Positions 1-8,645 of a DNA stretch of 64,000 nt are shown one piece after another. Position 1 is the first letter of the stretch, and each line of letters opens with the position of its first letter. The notes beneath the pieces are model-generated. The model did not search any database. It saw only the letters and a list, made by a program, of their open reading frames with translations, and was not told the origin of the DNA. The translations under genes and the position numbers were made by a program. The DNA is from UBA2387 sp019454665. Its GTDB lineage: Bacteria > Armatimonadota > Fimbriimonadia > Fimbriimonadales > Fimbriimonadaceae. The stretch is taken from contig BTVX01000016.1 of the NCBI GenBank assembly GCA_045862995.1, positions 1 to 64,000 on the forward strand, given 5' to 3'.

Positions 1-1
1 G

Positions 2-55
2 AAGGGTTGGACGAACGTCCGGTTTCTCGAGTACGGCGAAGTCGTGGACGGATGA
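2..55 (+). CDS. 3' end of an upstream gene (partial, unidentified)
   Basis: One frame is open from the left edge and ends in TGA at 53-55, reading ...VRFLEYGEVVDG. The composition looks like real coding sequence and the next gene follows within about 30 bases on the same strand, so this is probably the tail of the preceding gene. Seventeen residues are too few to name a family. Confidence 0.3.
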   Translation, partial: KGWTNVRFLEYGEVVDG

Positions 56-81
56 CCGTGGGCGGGTAGATTCAGGGGACT

Positions 82-876
82 CTGGACCCGCAACACGACG
101 CCCTCAAGCTGGTCGCGCTCTTTTTCATCGGCGCCATCGCCTCCGCCATCAACGCGGTGGCGGGCGCGGGGTCGCTGATTTCCTTCCCCAGCCTGGTCGG
201 GTTCGGGTTGCCGACGCTGACGGCCAACGCGACCAACTTTGTGGCGTTGCTGCCGGGGCGGGTCTCCAGCTTCCTTCCGTTCCGTGGCTACCTGTCGACG
301 GTCGTGCCCCACCTGAAGCTGCTGATGCTGCCGACGGTGGTCGGCGCCGCGGCGGGATCGTGGATGCTGGTCTCGACCTCGGAGAAACTGTTCCGCGTGG
401 TCGTCCCGTTTCTGATCTTGGGAGCGGCGGTGTTGCTCGCATTCCAGCCGCGCATCAAGGCGTGGGCCAAGCGCAACGATCGGCACCTGGGGAAGCCGTC
501 GGCCGTGGCGCTCCAGTTCCTCACGTCGCTCTATGGCGGCTACTTCGGGGCAGGGATCGGCATCATGATGTTGGCGACCTTCGCGCTCACGGTCGAGGGT
601 TCGCTGAACGAACAGAACGCGTTGAAGATCGTTTTCGCCCTCGTGATCAGCGTGATTTCGAGCGCCGTGGTGTTGCAGGGGGGCTTGGTGGACCCTTGGG
701 CGGCGGGCTCGATGCTCGCGGGCGGCCTGCTGGGCGGCTACTACGCGGGGCGCTGGATGCTCAAGATGGACGAGGACAAGCTGCGCGGCGGCATCGTGGC
801 GTTGGGGTTGATCTTGGCCGCGTACTATGCGGCGCAGGAGTTTCTGCCCGGCTTGGTCGGTAGAATCGGGCGGTGA
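82..876 (+). CDS. TSUP (TauE/SafE) family membrane transporter
   Basis: Predicted integral membrane protein of about 264 residues with roughly eight hydrophobic segments. The family exports or imports small sulfur- or carbon-containing anions across the inner membrane; the substrate here cannot be told. The N-terminal half carries the family's AxAGAGS glycine motif and a TANATN stretch, and the second half repeats the pattern (YGGYFGAGIGIM). The family's first helix begins upstream of the GTG at 157, so that GTG is not the start. In frame between the stop at 67-69 and 157 there is no ATG, GTG or TTG, only CTG at 82 (after AGGGGA) or ATT at 70; I chose CTG. The stop overlaps the next ATG by one base, so the downstream esterase is probably translationally coupled. 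Confidence 0.8.
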   Translation: MDPQHDALKLVALFFIGAIASAINAVAGAGSLISFPSLVGFGLPTLTANATNFVALLPGRVSSFLPFRGYLSTVVPHLKLLMLPTVVGAAAGSWMLVSTSEKLFRVVVPFLILGAAVLLAFQPRIKAWAKRNDRHLGKPSAVALQFLTSLYGGYFGAGIGIMMLATFALTVEGSLNEQNALKIVFALVISVISSAVVLQGGLVDPWAAGSMLAGGLLGGYYAGRWMLKMDEDKLRGGIVALGLILAAYYAAQEFLPGLVGRIGR

Positions 877-1631
877 TGGTCCGCGAACGGCGCCACTACC
901 TGAGTGGCGGATACGAGTTGCCCTACGACTACTTTCCTCCGCCTCGCCCAGGCGCACCGCTCGTGGTCTGCATCCACGGGGGCGGGTGGATCTCCGGCGA
1001 GCCCGAGGGCATGCACGACGTGGCGGAACGCCTGCAGGCGATGGGATACGCCGCCGCGACGCCGGCCTACCGCTTGGCGCCTTTGCATCCGTTTCCTGCG
1101 GCGGTGTCCGACGTGCGCACGTTTTTGGGGCAGATCCGCGCCCAAGCCGCGGTGCTAGGGTTCGACCCCTCCCGGGTCGCAGCCTTGGGCAACTCGGCGG
1201 GCGGCCATTTGGCGGCGATGTGCGGCTGCGACGGCATCGCTCCCAGTTCGAAGGCGAACGCCGTAGTGGCCATCTGTCCGATCACCAACGTCACGGACCA
1301 CCGCGTGCGGCACTTCCCCATCTCGTACTCGTTCCTAGAGCAGTTCATGGGCGTCCCGCCCGAGGGCAACGAAGGCGTCTACCGCGAGGCCAGCCCCGTG
1401 TTCGGCGCTGGTCCGGGTTCGCCGCCGCACCTGCTGGTCCACGGGACTGCCGACGACATCGTTCCCGTAGAACAGACGGACGAACTCGAGCGCGCGCTCA
1501 TGGAGCAAGGCGTTCGGGTGCGCAAGCGGATTCTCGAAGGCGAGGGCCATTCGTTCTCGTTCGGGGGGTGGGCCGAAATCGAGCGGGAGTTCGATGCGTT
1601 TCTCGGCGAGGAGTTGGGACCCGTTGGCTAA
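876..1631 (+). CDS. alpha/beta-hydrolase, carboxylesterase (HSL/BD-FAE-like)
   Basis: Cytosolic serine hydrolase of 251 residues, likely an ester hydrolase of the hormone-sensitive-lipase/BD-FAE group. The oxyanion-hole motif HGGGW is at residues 34-38, the nucleophile elbow GNSAGG places Ser at 107, the acid is in HGTADD (about 193) and the base is His 225 in EGEGHSF, so the triad is complete and in order. No signal peptide. ATG 876 overlaps the TGA of the transporter gene (TGATG), and the 3' end overlaps the threonine aldolase, so the genes form one operon. The natural substrate is unknown. Confidence 0.85.
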   Translation: MVRERRHYLSGGYELPYDYFPPPRPGAPLVVCIHGGGWISGEPEGMHDVAERLQAMGYAAATPAYRLAPLHPFPAAVSDVRTFLGQIRAQAAVLGFDPSRVAALGNSAGGHLAAMCGCDGIAPSSKANAVVAICPITNVTDHRVRHFPISYSFLEQFMGVPPEGNEGVYREASPVFGAGPGSPPHLLVHGTADDIVPVEQTDELERALMEQGVRVRKRILEGEGHSFSFGGWAEIEREFDAFLGEELGPVG

Positions 1632-2679
1632 GCGCGGTTTTCCGGCGGATGCCGAGAAGTGGGTGGACCTTCGCAGCGACACGGTCACGCGCCCGACGCC
1701 CGCGATGTACCAGGCGATGATGGATGCCGACCTTGGCGACGACGTGCTGGGCGACGAACCCACCGTGGCCCGATTGGAGCGTCTGGCCGCCGAGATGGTG
1801 GGCAAAGAGGCGGCGCTGTTCGTCCCGAGCGGCACGATGGGCAACCAGATCGCGTTGGCCGTCCACTGTCGGCCCGGTGATGCGGTGCTTTTCGAGGAAG
1901 AGGCGCACATGCTCTACTACGAAGTGGGCGCGCCGGGGGCGATCGCGGGAGTGGTTTCGTGGACGCTACCGTCCGACGATGGTGGGCCTGCGGTCGAGGA
2001 CCTCGCCCGCCACTGCCGCCCGGCCTCGCTGCACACCCCGGGCACCAAGTTGATCTGTCTGGAGAACTCGCACAACCGGAAGGGCGGCACCGTGATCTCG
2101 CTGGAAAAGCACCGGGCGTATCGGGCATTGGCCGACGAGCGGGGCGTGAAGATCCACCTGGATGGGGCGCGGGTCTTCAATGCGGCGGCGGCGATGGGCG
2201 TCGAGGTTCGCGAGATCGCCGCGACCGTGGACACGGTGAACTTTTGCCTGAGCAAGGGGCTGCGTTCGCCGGTCGGGTCGCTGCTTTGCGGGCCGGCGGC
2301 GTTCATTGAGGAGGCTCGGATTTGGCGCAAGCGGCTGGGCGGCGGCATGCGGCAATCGGGATTGCTCGCCGCGTGCGGGATCGTTTCGCTCACGCAGGAA
2401 GTGAGTCGCCTGGCCGAAGACCACGCGCGAGCCAAGCGCGTCGCAGAGGCGATTCAGGCGTTGGACGTGGGCGCGAGCGTGGAATTGCCCCGCGTGCAGA
2501 CCAACATCGTGCTCATCCATGTGGGCGACGCGGCCCGGTGGGCAGCGGCCTTGGAGGCCGAGGGTGTGTTGGCCATTCCGTTCTCGGGCACGACCCTTCG
2601 ATTGGTTTTCCATGCCGACATAGACGATGGGCAGGCGGACCGAGCCGTGAAGGCCTTCGCCAAGGTGGGACGCTCGTGA
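1624..2679 (+). CDS. ltaE: low-specificity L-threonine aldolase
   Basis: PLP-dependent fold-type I enzyme that cleaves L-threonine or L-allo-threonine to glycine and acetaldehyde. The N-terminal signature WVDLRSDTVTRPT is typical of the family. Other hallmarks are VPSGTMGNQ (phosphate-binding loop), HLDGAR (the cofactor-binding Asp) and CLSKGL, whose Lys (about 211) forms the Schiff base. Length about 351 residues is normal. The start is TTG 1624, preceded by GAGGAG and giving the usual short N terminus; ATG 1594 in the same frame would add ten residues and a 38-base overlap with the esterase. The acetaldehyde product fits the aldehyde dehydrogenase encoded next. Confidence 0.88.
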   Translation: MAKRGFPADAEKWVDLRSDTVTRPTPAMYQAMMDADLGDDVLGDEPTVARLERLAAEMVGKEAALFVPSGTMGNQIALAVHCRPGDAVLFEEEAHMLYYEVGAPGAIAGVVSWTLPSDDGGPAVEDLARHCRPASLHTPGTKLICLENSHNRKGGTVISLEKHRAYRALADERGVKIHLDGARVFNAAAAMGVEVREIAATVDTVNFCLSKGLRSPVGSLLCGPAAFIEEARIWRKRLGGGMRQSGLLAACGIVSLTQEVSRLAEDHARAKRVAEAIQALDVGASVELPRVQTNIVLIHVGDAARWAAALEAEGVLAIPFSGTTLRLVFHADIDDGQADRAVKAFAKVGRS

Positions 2680-5000
2680 GGTTGCCCGAAGGCATGGACT
2701 ACGGACCCGCGCCCGAGGCGGCCGACTTGGCCCACGCGTGGTTGGACGGCTTCGGACGGCGCTTCGGTTGCTTTATCGGCGGAGAATTTCGTAAGGCTGA
2801 CGAAGCATTCGCTGTTTTCAACCCTTCGAACGGTGCCGAGATCGCCCAAGTGGCGCAGGGATCTGCCGAGGACGTGGACCGGGCGGTCGAGGCGGCGCGC
2901 GGGGCGCTGGCGGGCTGGCGGGCGCTTGGAGGGCACGGACGGGCGCGGTTCTTGTATGCGCTAGCCCGGCAGGTTCAGAAGCACGCGCGGCTTTTCGCGG
3001 TGCTGGAATCGCTCGACAACGGCAAGCCGATCCGGGAGACGCGGGACATTGACGTCCCGCTGGTGGCGCGGCACTTCTACGCCCATGCGGGCTGGGCGCA
3101 ACTTTACGAAGCCGAGTTTGCGTCGCGTGGTTATGAGGGCGTCGGCGTGGCGGGCCAGATCATCCCGTGGAACTTCCCGCTGCTGATGCTGGCCTGGAAG
3201 ATCGCGCCAGCGCTGGCGATGGGAAACACGGTGGTGCTGAAGCCCGCCGAATACACGCCGCTGACAGCCCTGCTCTTCGCCGAGATTTGTCAGACCGTGG
3301 GTCTGCCGCCGGGAGTGGTGAACATCGTGACGGGCGACGGTTCGACGGGGGCGGCCATCGTGGAGCACCCGGGCGTGAACAAGGTGGCTTTTACAGGTTC
3401 GACCGAGGTGGGCCGCATCCTGCGCGAGAGGACTGCCGGAACGGGCAAGAAACTCAGCCTGGAACTCGGCGGCAAGTCGGCGTTCGTGGTGTTCGAGGAT
3501 GCCGACCTGGATGGCGCGGTGGAAGGCGTGGTGGACGCCATTTGGTTCAACCAGGGGCAGGTGTGTTGCGCGGGGTCGCGGCTGCTCGTACAAGAGTCGG
3601 TTGCCGAACGATTTCTCGCCAAGCTGCGCGCGCGGATGGAGACGCTGCGCGTGGGCAACCCGCTCGACAAGGCCGTGGACATCGGCGCGATCGTGGCGCC
3701 GGTGCAGCTCAAGCGCATCGAAGAGCTGGTGGGTGTGGGCGTTCAGGAGGGAGCCGAACTATTTCAACCTTCCGGATCGTGTCCCCGAGACGGGTGGTTC
3801 TACCCGCCGACCCTGCTCTCGAACGTCTCGCCGAGTTCGACCGTGGCGCAGATCGAGATTTTCGGTCCGGTGCTGGTGGCGATGACGTTCCGGACGCCGG
3901 ACGAAGCCGTTCGGTTGGCGAACAATACGGTCTATGGTTTGGCGGCGAGCGTTTGGTCGGAAACGATCGGGCAGGCGCTGGACGTCGCTCACCGGCTGGT
4001 GGCGGGCACCGTTTGGGTGAACTGCACCAACCAGTTCGATGCGGCCAGCGAGTTCGGCGGCTATCGCGAGAGCGGCTTCGGGCGCGAGGGCGGTTACGAC
4101 GGCCTGTTCGAATACCTGACCAGGTCTCCGCAGTCCCACCAACCCACGCCTTCGTTGTTGACCCCAGCCGAGATTCCGCTCTCAAGCGGGGGCGATGCGA
4201 CCCACAAGCAGTACATCGGCGGCAAGCAGGCCCGGCCCGACTCGGGGTACTCGGTCACGCTTGCGGACCGGAATGGCCGAGCGCACGAGTTCGCCCGAGG
4301 GAACCGCAAGGACGTCCGCAACGCGGTCGAAGCCGCCCGCAAGTCCCAGCCCGGCTGGGCGGGGGCATCGGCCCACGGGCGGGCGCAGGTCCTCTACTAC
4401 CTTGCGGAAAACCTGTTAGGAAACCGAATGAGTGTTGTCGAAGCCCTCGAAGCCTTTCGGGGGACGATGGACCCCGAGGCTGAATTCGACCTGACCATCC
4501 GCAGGCTTTATGAGTTCGCCGCTTGGGCGGACAAGTTCGAGGGCCGCGTGCACGAGGTGCCCGGCCGAGTGCTCTGCTATTCCCGACGCGAGCCACTCGG
4601 CACGATCGGCGTCCTGTGCTCGGACGAGCATCCCTTGCTCGGCATGGTCGCTCCTTGCGCGGGCGCGCTTGCGATGGGGAATGCCGTGGTGGCCCTGGCT
4701 TCCGAGGCTCGTCCCCTCGCCGCCGTCGCCCTTTACCGGGTGCTGGAGGCCTCGGATGTGCCCGGAGGGGTGTGGAACATCCTCACGGGTCCGCACGCCG
4801 ACATGGTGCCCACACTGGCCGACCACATGGACCTGGACGGCTTTTGGTGCTTCGAGCCCGAGCGGCGAGCCGAGATCGAACGGCGGTCTGCGGCGAACCT
4901 GAAGCGGACGTGGGCGGCTTCAGATGCCGACTTCCAAGCCGAGGACGCTCTGCGGCAAGCGACCCAGATCAAGAACGTGTGGGTGCCCGTCGGATACTGA
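2676..5000 (+). CDS. two-domain aldehyde dehydrogenase (ALDH16-type)
   Basis: About 774 residues containing two ALDH modules in one chain. Module 1 (about 30-500) is complete: PWNFP, the NAD-binding FTGSTEVG, ELGGKS with the general base Glu (about 263), and GQVCCAG with the catalytic Cys (about 297). Module 2 (from about 508) restarts with the usual YIGGK entry and keeps the Rossmann core (PLGTIGVL, LAMGNAVV), but it ends soon after the FEP segment, with no ELGGK and no catalytic Cys, so it is a pseudo-domain. This architecture is that of ALDH16 enzymes, whose bacterial members are NAD-dependent aldehyde oxidisers. GTG 2676 overlaps the ltaE stop and follows AAGGTGGGA; ATG 2694 is the alternative start. 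Co-transcription with threonine aldolase suggests acetaldehyde disposal, which is inference. Confidence 0.87.
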   Translation: MRLPEGMDYGPAPEAADLAHAWLDGFGRRFGCFIGGEFRKADEAFAVFNPSNGAEIAQVAQGSAEDVDRAVEAARGALAGWRALGGHGRARFLYALARQVQKHARLFAVLESLDNGKPIRETRDIDVPLVARHFYAHAGWAQLYEAEFASRGYEGVGVAGQIIPWNFPLLMLAWKIAPALAMGNTVVLKPAEYTPLTALLFAEICQTVGLPPGVVNIVTGDGSTGAAIVEHPGVNKVAFTGSTEVGRILRERTAGTGKKLSLELGGKSAFVVFEDADLDGAVEGVVDAIWFNQGQVCCAGSRLLVQESVAERFLAKLRARMETLRVGNPLDKAVDIGAIVAPVQLKRIEELVGVGVQEGAELFQPSGSCPRDGWFYPPTLLSNVSPSSTVAQIEIFGPVLVAMTFRTPDEAVRLANNTVYGLAASVWSETIGQALDVAHRLVAGTVWVNCTNQFDAASEFGGYRESGFGREGGYDGLFEYLTRSPQSHQPTPSLLTPAEIPLSSGGDATHKQYIGGKQARPDSGYSVTLADRNGRAHEFARGNRKDVRNAVEAARKSQPGWAGASAHGRAQVLYYLAENLLGNRMSVVEALEAFRGTMDPEAEFDLTIRRLYEFAAWADKFEGRVHEVPGRVLCYSRREPLGTIGVLCSDEHPLLGMVAPCAGALAMGNAVVALASEARPLAAVALYRVLEASDVPGGVWNILTGPHADMVPTLADHMDLDGFWCFEPERRAEIERRSAANLKRTWAASDADFQAEDALRQATQIKNVWVPVGY

Positions 5001-5014
5001 CTAGGCGCCGCTAG

Positions 5015-5632
5015 TCAGGGCTGCTCGAAGCGCGCCGCCACCCCTGACCATGGGAGAATCTCGCTACTGCCCGGCAACTGCAGGCCCCGGAAACCCAGTC
5101 GTTCCAAAAGGTCTCCATCCTGCTCGACGCCCGTCCTCATCGCAGCCCTGAAGCTCCCCGCCCGAGAAGTTGCTGGCTTGGAGTGCTTCATTTGCATCGC
5201 TGCGCTAATCAGCCTGTAAATCAGCCTATCGGCCACTGCGCCTGAGTCGGATTGGACCACTTCCAACGACAGAGCGGTCAAGTGGCCGTGCTGCGAGCGG
5301 AACTGATGGTTGATGGCGACTCCGCCAGGGTGCCGCGAAGTAACGCGTTCTCCTTCGCGATGGGCCAGCCTCCATGCTGGGGCCACGTAGTCCGTCACCA
5401 GGGTCTCACATTGGGCCGTGGTGACTTGGTATGTCTGAGCCTCGGCCTTAGATAGGTAATCGCAAGCACATTGGGCATTGGCACGCTCAACGCAATCCGA
5501 AAGGCGATTTGCGTGGTCTTCCAAGCTTTGCCTGCTGCTTCGGATGACGACGATTACCGTGATTGTCGCAAAGATGACCACTGTCACCAGAGCGATAGGA
5601 GCAAGCTTGAGCCTGCGTTCTGCCGCTTTCAT
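5015..5632 (-). CDS. single-pass membrane protein, unknown function
   Basis: Protein of 205 residues with a basic N terminus and one hydrophobic segment at about 11-31 (APIALVTVVIFATITVIVVI), followed by a soluble domain that should lie outside the inner membrane. Four Cys residues sit in the first part of that domain (DCVERANAQCACDY, QCETL), which suggests disulfides. I do not recognise a family. It is the last gene of a four-gene minus-strand operon; its ATG overlaps the stop of the Cys-rich protein gene (TGATG). It ends 14 bases from the stop of the aldehyde dehydrogenase gene on the opposite strand. The whole operon looks lower in GC than its flanks. Confidence 0.6.
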   Translation of the reverse strand: MKAAERRLKLAPIALVTVVIFATITVIVVIRSSRQSLEDHANRLSDCVERANAQCACDYLSKAEAQTYQVTTAQCETLVTDYVAPAWRLAHREGERVTSRHPGGVAINHQFRSQHGHLTALSLEVVQSDSGAVADRLIYRLISAAMQMKHSKPATSRAGSFRAAMRTGVEQDGDLLERLGFRGLQLPGSSEILPWSGVAARFEQP

Positions 5633-5919
5633 CAGTAGCAGGACCCGTCAATGCACTCGATGGCCGTACTTGTGGTGATGGTCTTCCAGCACTGGGTGCA
5701 TTCGCTACAGCCACTCACCGGAGTGTAACGCTTCTGGAAGTGGTAGGTGCAGACTACCAAGCTTGTCTGCTCACAGCAATTCCGAGAAGTGTTGCTCATG
5801 GATTGGACTGCGCAGGTGTTCTGGCACGGAGCTCCAGATGCATCGCCTGTGGTGAAGACGAGGACGGGGCAGGCAATGAGTGCCGCCAGCAGGAGAGGAG
5901 ATGAGAGACGTATATTCAT
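5632..5919 (-). CDS. small secreted cysteine-rich protein
   Basis: Precursor of 95 residues with a clear Sec-type signal peptide (hydrophobic SPLLLAALIACPVLVF and a small-residue cleavage region near GDASGA). The mature part of about 67 residues has ten cysteines arranged as CxxxxC, CC, C, CxxCxxC and CxxxxxC, expected to form several disulfides or bind metal outside the cytoplasm. No family is recognised. It lies between the pseudopilin and the single-pass membrane protein in the same operon and overlaps the latter by one base, so the three are probably made together. Confidence 0.6.
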   Translation of the reverse strand: MNIRLSSPLLLAALIACPVLVFTTGDASGAPCQNTCAVQSMSNTSRNCCEQTSLVVCTYHFQKRYTPVSGCSECTQCWKTITTSTAIECIDGSCY

Positions 5920-5947
5920 GATGTTGCTCTTTGTGGATTCAAGGTGG

Positions 5948-6571
5948 TCAATGAGGGGGCCGTGTGGTCCACCAATTGTAGTCCCAGAGTGGCCTGCCAG
6001 GCTTGTGGTGCCTCACAATGTTTCCCGCGAGAAGAACGCCAAGCCCGAGTTTCGTTGTCAACGGGCTGTCTAACGCCATCGTGTGCGGGTTGCAGTTGAT
6101 ATCGTGCAAGAGCAGTAGGTTCTCTTGGTACTGCTGAGCGCGCAGCACTTCAATGTTCTCACGACCTTCCCAATACCAAAATAGGAAGTGATAACCCACG
6201 ATCGCTCCATAGTCGGGATGGGTGCCGCACGGGCTGATCCACTGGGGCTTGATTCGGTTGGGTGGATAGACGCTTGGCGGATCCGGGGAATACAGCACGT
6301 AAAACTGCTCGTCCAATGGCAACCCCATGCTGGACCGCTCACCATAGACGCCATCGCCGTTCCATTCCGCTTGATAGAGTTTGATGGCAATGTGGTTCTG
6401 GCGCAGGTTGCCTACGGAGGCTTCAGCCTTTGCCCGTTCCTTCGCCACTTTGAATACAGGTGTGAGAATGGCCGCTAAGATGGCGACAAGGGAAGCCACA
6501 ACGAGGACCTCAACCAACGTGAAGCCGCTAAGTCTCTTTGTGTCGTGATCATCCCTCCACGTTTCCATCAT
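5948..6571 (-). CDS. type IV pilin-like / type II pseudopilin protein
   Basis: Protein of 207 residues with a prepilin peptidase site: the leader ends in SG, then FTLVEVLVV starts the hydrophobic helix with the conserved Glu at mature position 5. The C-terminal domain contains several Trp/Tyr-rich segments, like the H-X9-DG type pseudopilins common in Armatimonadota and Planctomycetota, but the typical DGH motif is not obvious. It would be cleaved and methylated by PilD and held in the inner membrane or assembled in a pseudopilus. ATG 6571 overlaps the stop of the upstream gene by four bases, so translation is coupled. Confidence 0.75.
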   Translation of the reverse strand: MMETWRDDHDTKRLSGFTLVEVLVVASLVAILAAILTPVFKVAKERAKAEASVGNLRQNHIAIKLYQAEWNGDGVYGERSSMGLPLDEQFYVLYSPDPPSVYPPNRIKPQWISPCGTHPDYGAIVGYHFLFWYWEGRENIEVLRAQQYQENLLLLHDINCNPHTMALDSPLTTKLGLGVLLAGNIVRHHKPGRPLWDYNWWTTRPPH

Positions 6572-7011
6572 TTTCCTTCATCGTTGCTGTTTCTGACGTC
6601 CACGATGATGCCGTCGCGGATCTTGACAACTGAACTGGTTCGGTTCCACTGGTGCGGCACGGCAACCGTGGAACCAGCGGGAATGGATGGAGATGGGGGT
6701 GCATTTCGCCACGCAACCTTCCGCTCAGGGCCGATCAAGAGTGTTGGAAGTGAACTCCACTCGTCAGGAACTTCGATCGGCGACTCCGCAACGGAACACC
6801 CGCAGTTGGAATCGAGTCGGACGACCCACTCCCCATCGTTCGAGAGGTCGGCAAGGCCCAGCGCGGATACGGGCAAACCGAGCGACAACGTGGCAGAAGT
6901 GCGGAGCGATTCGGACCGCTGGACGTACCCACTTGGCGGAAGAGCGTCCACGCAAAGGTAACCCGTCGACATTACGCCCAGAGCGATCAACACCGAGGTT
7001 CTTCCTTCCAT
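6568..7011 (-). CDS. secreted or membrane-anchored protein with an NCGC motif, unknown function
   Basis: Protein of 147 residues, first gene of the four-gene operon. An N-terminal hydrophobic segment (VLIALGVMSTGYLCV) could be a signal peptide or anchor. The mature part has LDSNCGCSVAES, which resembles the Cys-Gly-Cys motif of DUF1573-type periplasmic domains, though too little else matches to assign the family. Its stop overlaps the pseudopilin start (ATGA). The divergent hslU starts 124 bases away, so the operon promoter should lie in that gap. Confidence 0.55.
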   Translation of the reverse strand: MEGRTSVLIALGVMSTGYLCVDALPPSGYVQRSESLRTSATLSLGLPVSALGLADLSNDGEWVVRLDSNCGCSVAESPIEVPDEWSSLPTLLIGPERKVAWRNAPPSPSIPAGSTVAVPHQWNRTSSVVKIRDGIIVDVRNSNDEGK

Positions 7012-7135
7012 GTGGCGACTTTACGGCACTTTGCATAGATTGTCAAGGTGGGGGGGCGAAAGTCCCATGCAAGGCATTCGCTCGGGGTCTCGGTGTGCTG
7101 CTCCGCCTGCCGTCCCCAGGTACCCTCCAACCCGC

Positions 7136-8563
7136 ATGAACCTCCCCATCGAGGAGTTGACGCCTCGGCAGATCGTCGCCGAACTCGACCGGTACATCGT
7201 CGGCCAAGACGCCGCCAAGCGCGCGGTGGCCGTCGCCTTGCGGAACCGCTACCGCCGCCAGCAACTGCCCCAGGCCGAGCGCGACGACATCTTGCCCAAG
7301 AACATTTTGATGATCGGCCCGACGGGCGTCGGCAAGACCGAGATCGCGCGGCGGTTGGCGCAACTTGCACGCGCACCGTTTGTGAAGGTGGAGGCGACCA
7401 AGTTCACCGAGGTCGGCTATGTGGGCCGCGACGTGGATTCGATGGTGCGCGACCTGGTGGCGATGGCGGTTCGGCTGGTCGAGCGCGAGAAGGTCGAGGC
7501 CGTACGGCCCATGGCCGAGCGGCGTGCGCTGGAGCGGCTGGTGGACCTGCTGGACGAGGAGCCCAAGCCCAAGCGGCGCAAGACGCCCGACAATCCGGTG
7601 GTGCGGCAGGCGTTCGAGATCTTCGGGCGCACGATGCAGGACGACTACCCGGACGACGACGAGGACCTCGAGCGCGACGACCGCGCCCGGCGCGCCCGAC
7701 GCAATCGCTTGCGGAAGCGGATTCTGGAGGGCAAGCTCGACGGTCAAACCGTAGAGATCGAGACCGAGGAGGCCTCCAACCCGTTTGTGCAGGTGTTCTC
7801 GCCGCAGGGGATGGAGGAGATGGGCCTGGACCTATCCAACCCGGGCAACCTGTTCCAGAGCAAGCGCACGTATCGCCGCGTGACCGTGGCCGAGGCCCGA
7901 GGACTGTTGATCGAGGAAGAGGCGAACAAGATGATTGATCGTTCCTCGCTGCACCGCGAGGCCGTCGTTCGCGCCGAGCAGACGGGCATCGTGTTTCTGG
8001 ACGAGATCGACAAGGTGGCGGGCAAGCAGGGCGGCAGTGGGCCCGACGTGTCGCGCGAGGGGGTCCAGCGGGACCTTCTACCCATCATCGAGGGCTCGAC
8101 GGTGCAAACAAAGTTCGGCCCGGTGCGGACCGACCACGTACTGTTCGTGGCGGCGGGGGCGTTTCACATCTCGAAGCCGAGCGATCTGATTCCCGAACTG
8201 CAGGGCCGCTTGCCCATTCGCGTCGAGCTCGAGTCGCTTGGAGAAGCGGATTTTCGGCGCATCTTGCGGGAGCCCAGAAACGCCCTCACGAAGCAGTATG
8301 TGAAGCTGCTGGCGGCGGACGGGGTGCGTTTGGAGTTCGAGGAATCGGCCCTGGACGAACTCGCCCGGCTCGCGGCGGAGGTGAACGCTCGGACGGAGAA
8401 CATCGGAGCGCGCCGGTTGCACACGCTCATGGAGAAGCTCCTGGAGGAGGCCTTGTTCGAGGCGCCCGGAGGGCCTGAGGCGGTGCGCGTGGATGGGGCG
8501 ATGGTGCGGGAGCGGCTCGGCGGTCTGGTGGCGGACGTGGACCTCAGCCGGTTCATTTTGTGA
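7136..8563 (+). CDS. hslU: ATP-dependent protease ATPase subunit HslU
   Basis: AAA+ unfoldase of 475 residues that feeds proteins to the HslV peptidase. It begins with the family signature LTPRQIVAELDRYIVGQ. Walker A GPTGVGKT is at 61-68, GYVGRDV is the substrate-gripping pore loop, and Walker B is VFLDEIDKV; the charged, Glu/Arg-rich insertion between them is the I domain. The chain ends in DLSRFIL, the C-terminal tail that docks into HslV and activates it, so an HslV partner is expected. No hslV lies next to it, unlike the usual hslVU order. ATG 7136 matches the family start; the reading frame is open upstream only by chance. The 23S rRNA unit follows. Confidence 0.95.
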   Translation: MNLPIEELTPRQIVAELDRYIVGQDAAKRAVAVALRNRYRRQQLPQAERDDILPKNILMIGPTGVGKTEIARRLAQLARAPFVKVEATKFTEVGYVGRDVDSMVRDLVAMAVRLVEREKVEAVRPMAERRALERLVDLLDEEPKPKRRKTPDNPVVRQAFEIFGRTMQDDYPDDDEDLERDDRARRARRNRLRKRILEGKLDGQTVEIETEEASNPFVQVFSPQGMEEMGLDLSNPGNLFQSKRTYRRVTVAEARGLLIEEEANKMIDRSSLHREAVVRAEQTGIVFLDEIDKVAGKQGGSGPDVSREGVQRDLLPIIEGSTVQTKFGPVRTDHVLFVAAGAFHISKPSDLIPELQGRLPIRVELESLGEADFRRILREPRNALTKQYVKLLAADGVRLEFEESALDELARLAAEVNARTENIGARRLHTLMEKLLEEALFEAPGGPEAVRVDGAMVRERLGGLVADVDLSRFIL

Positions 8564-8645
8564 GGCTCCGAAAGAATACAGACGTTCGCGGCGGGCTGGA
8601 AGGGGCGGTTTGTACGGGACTTTTGGCAAAAACCGGCCCGGGGGG

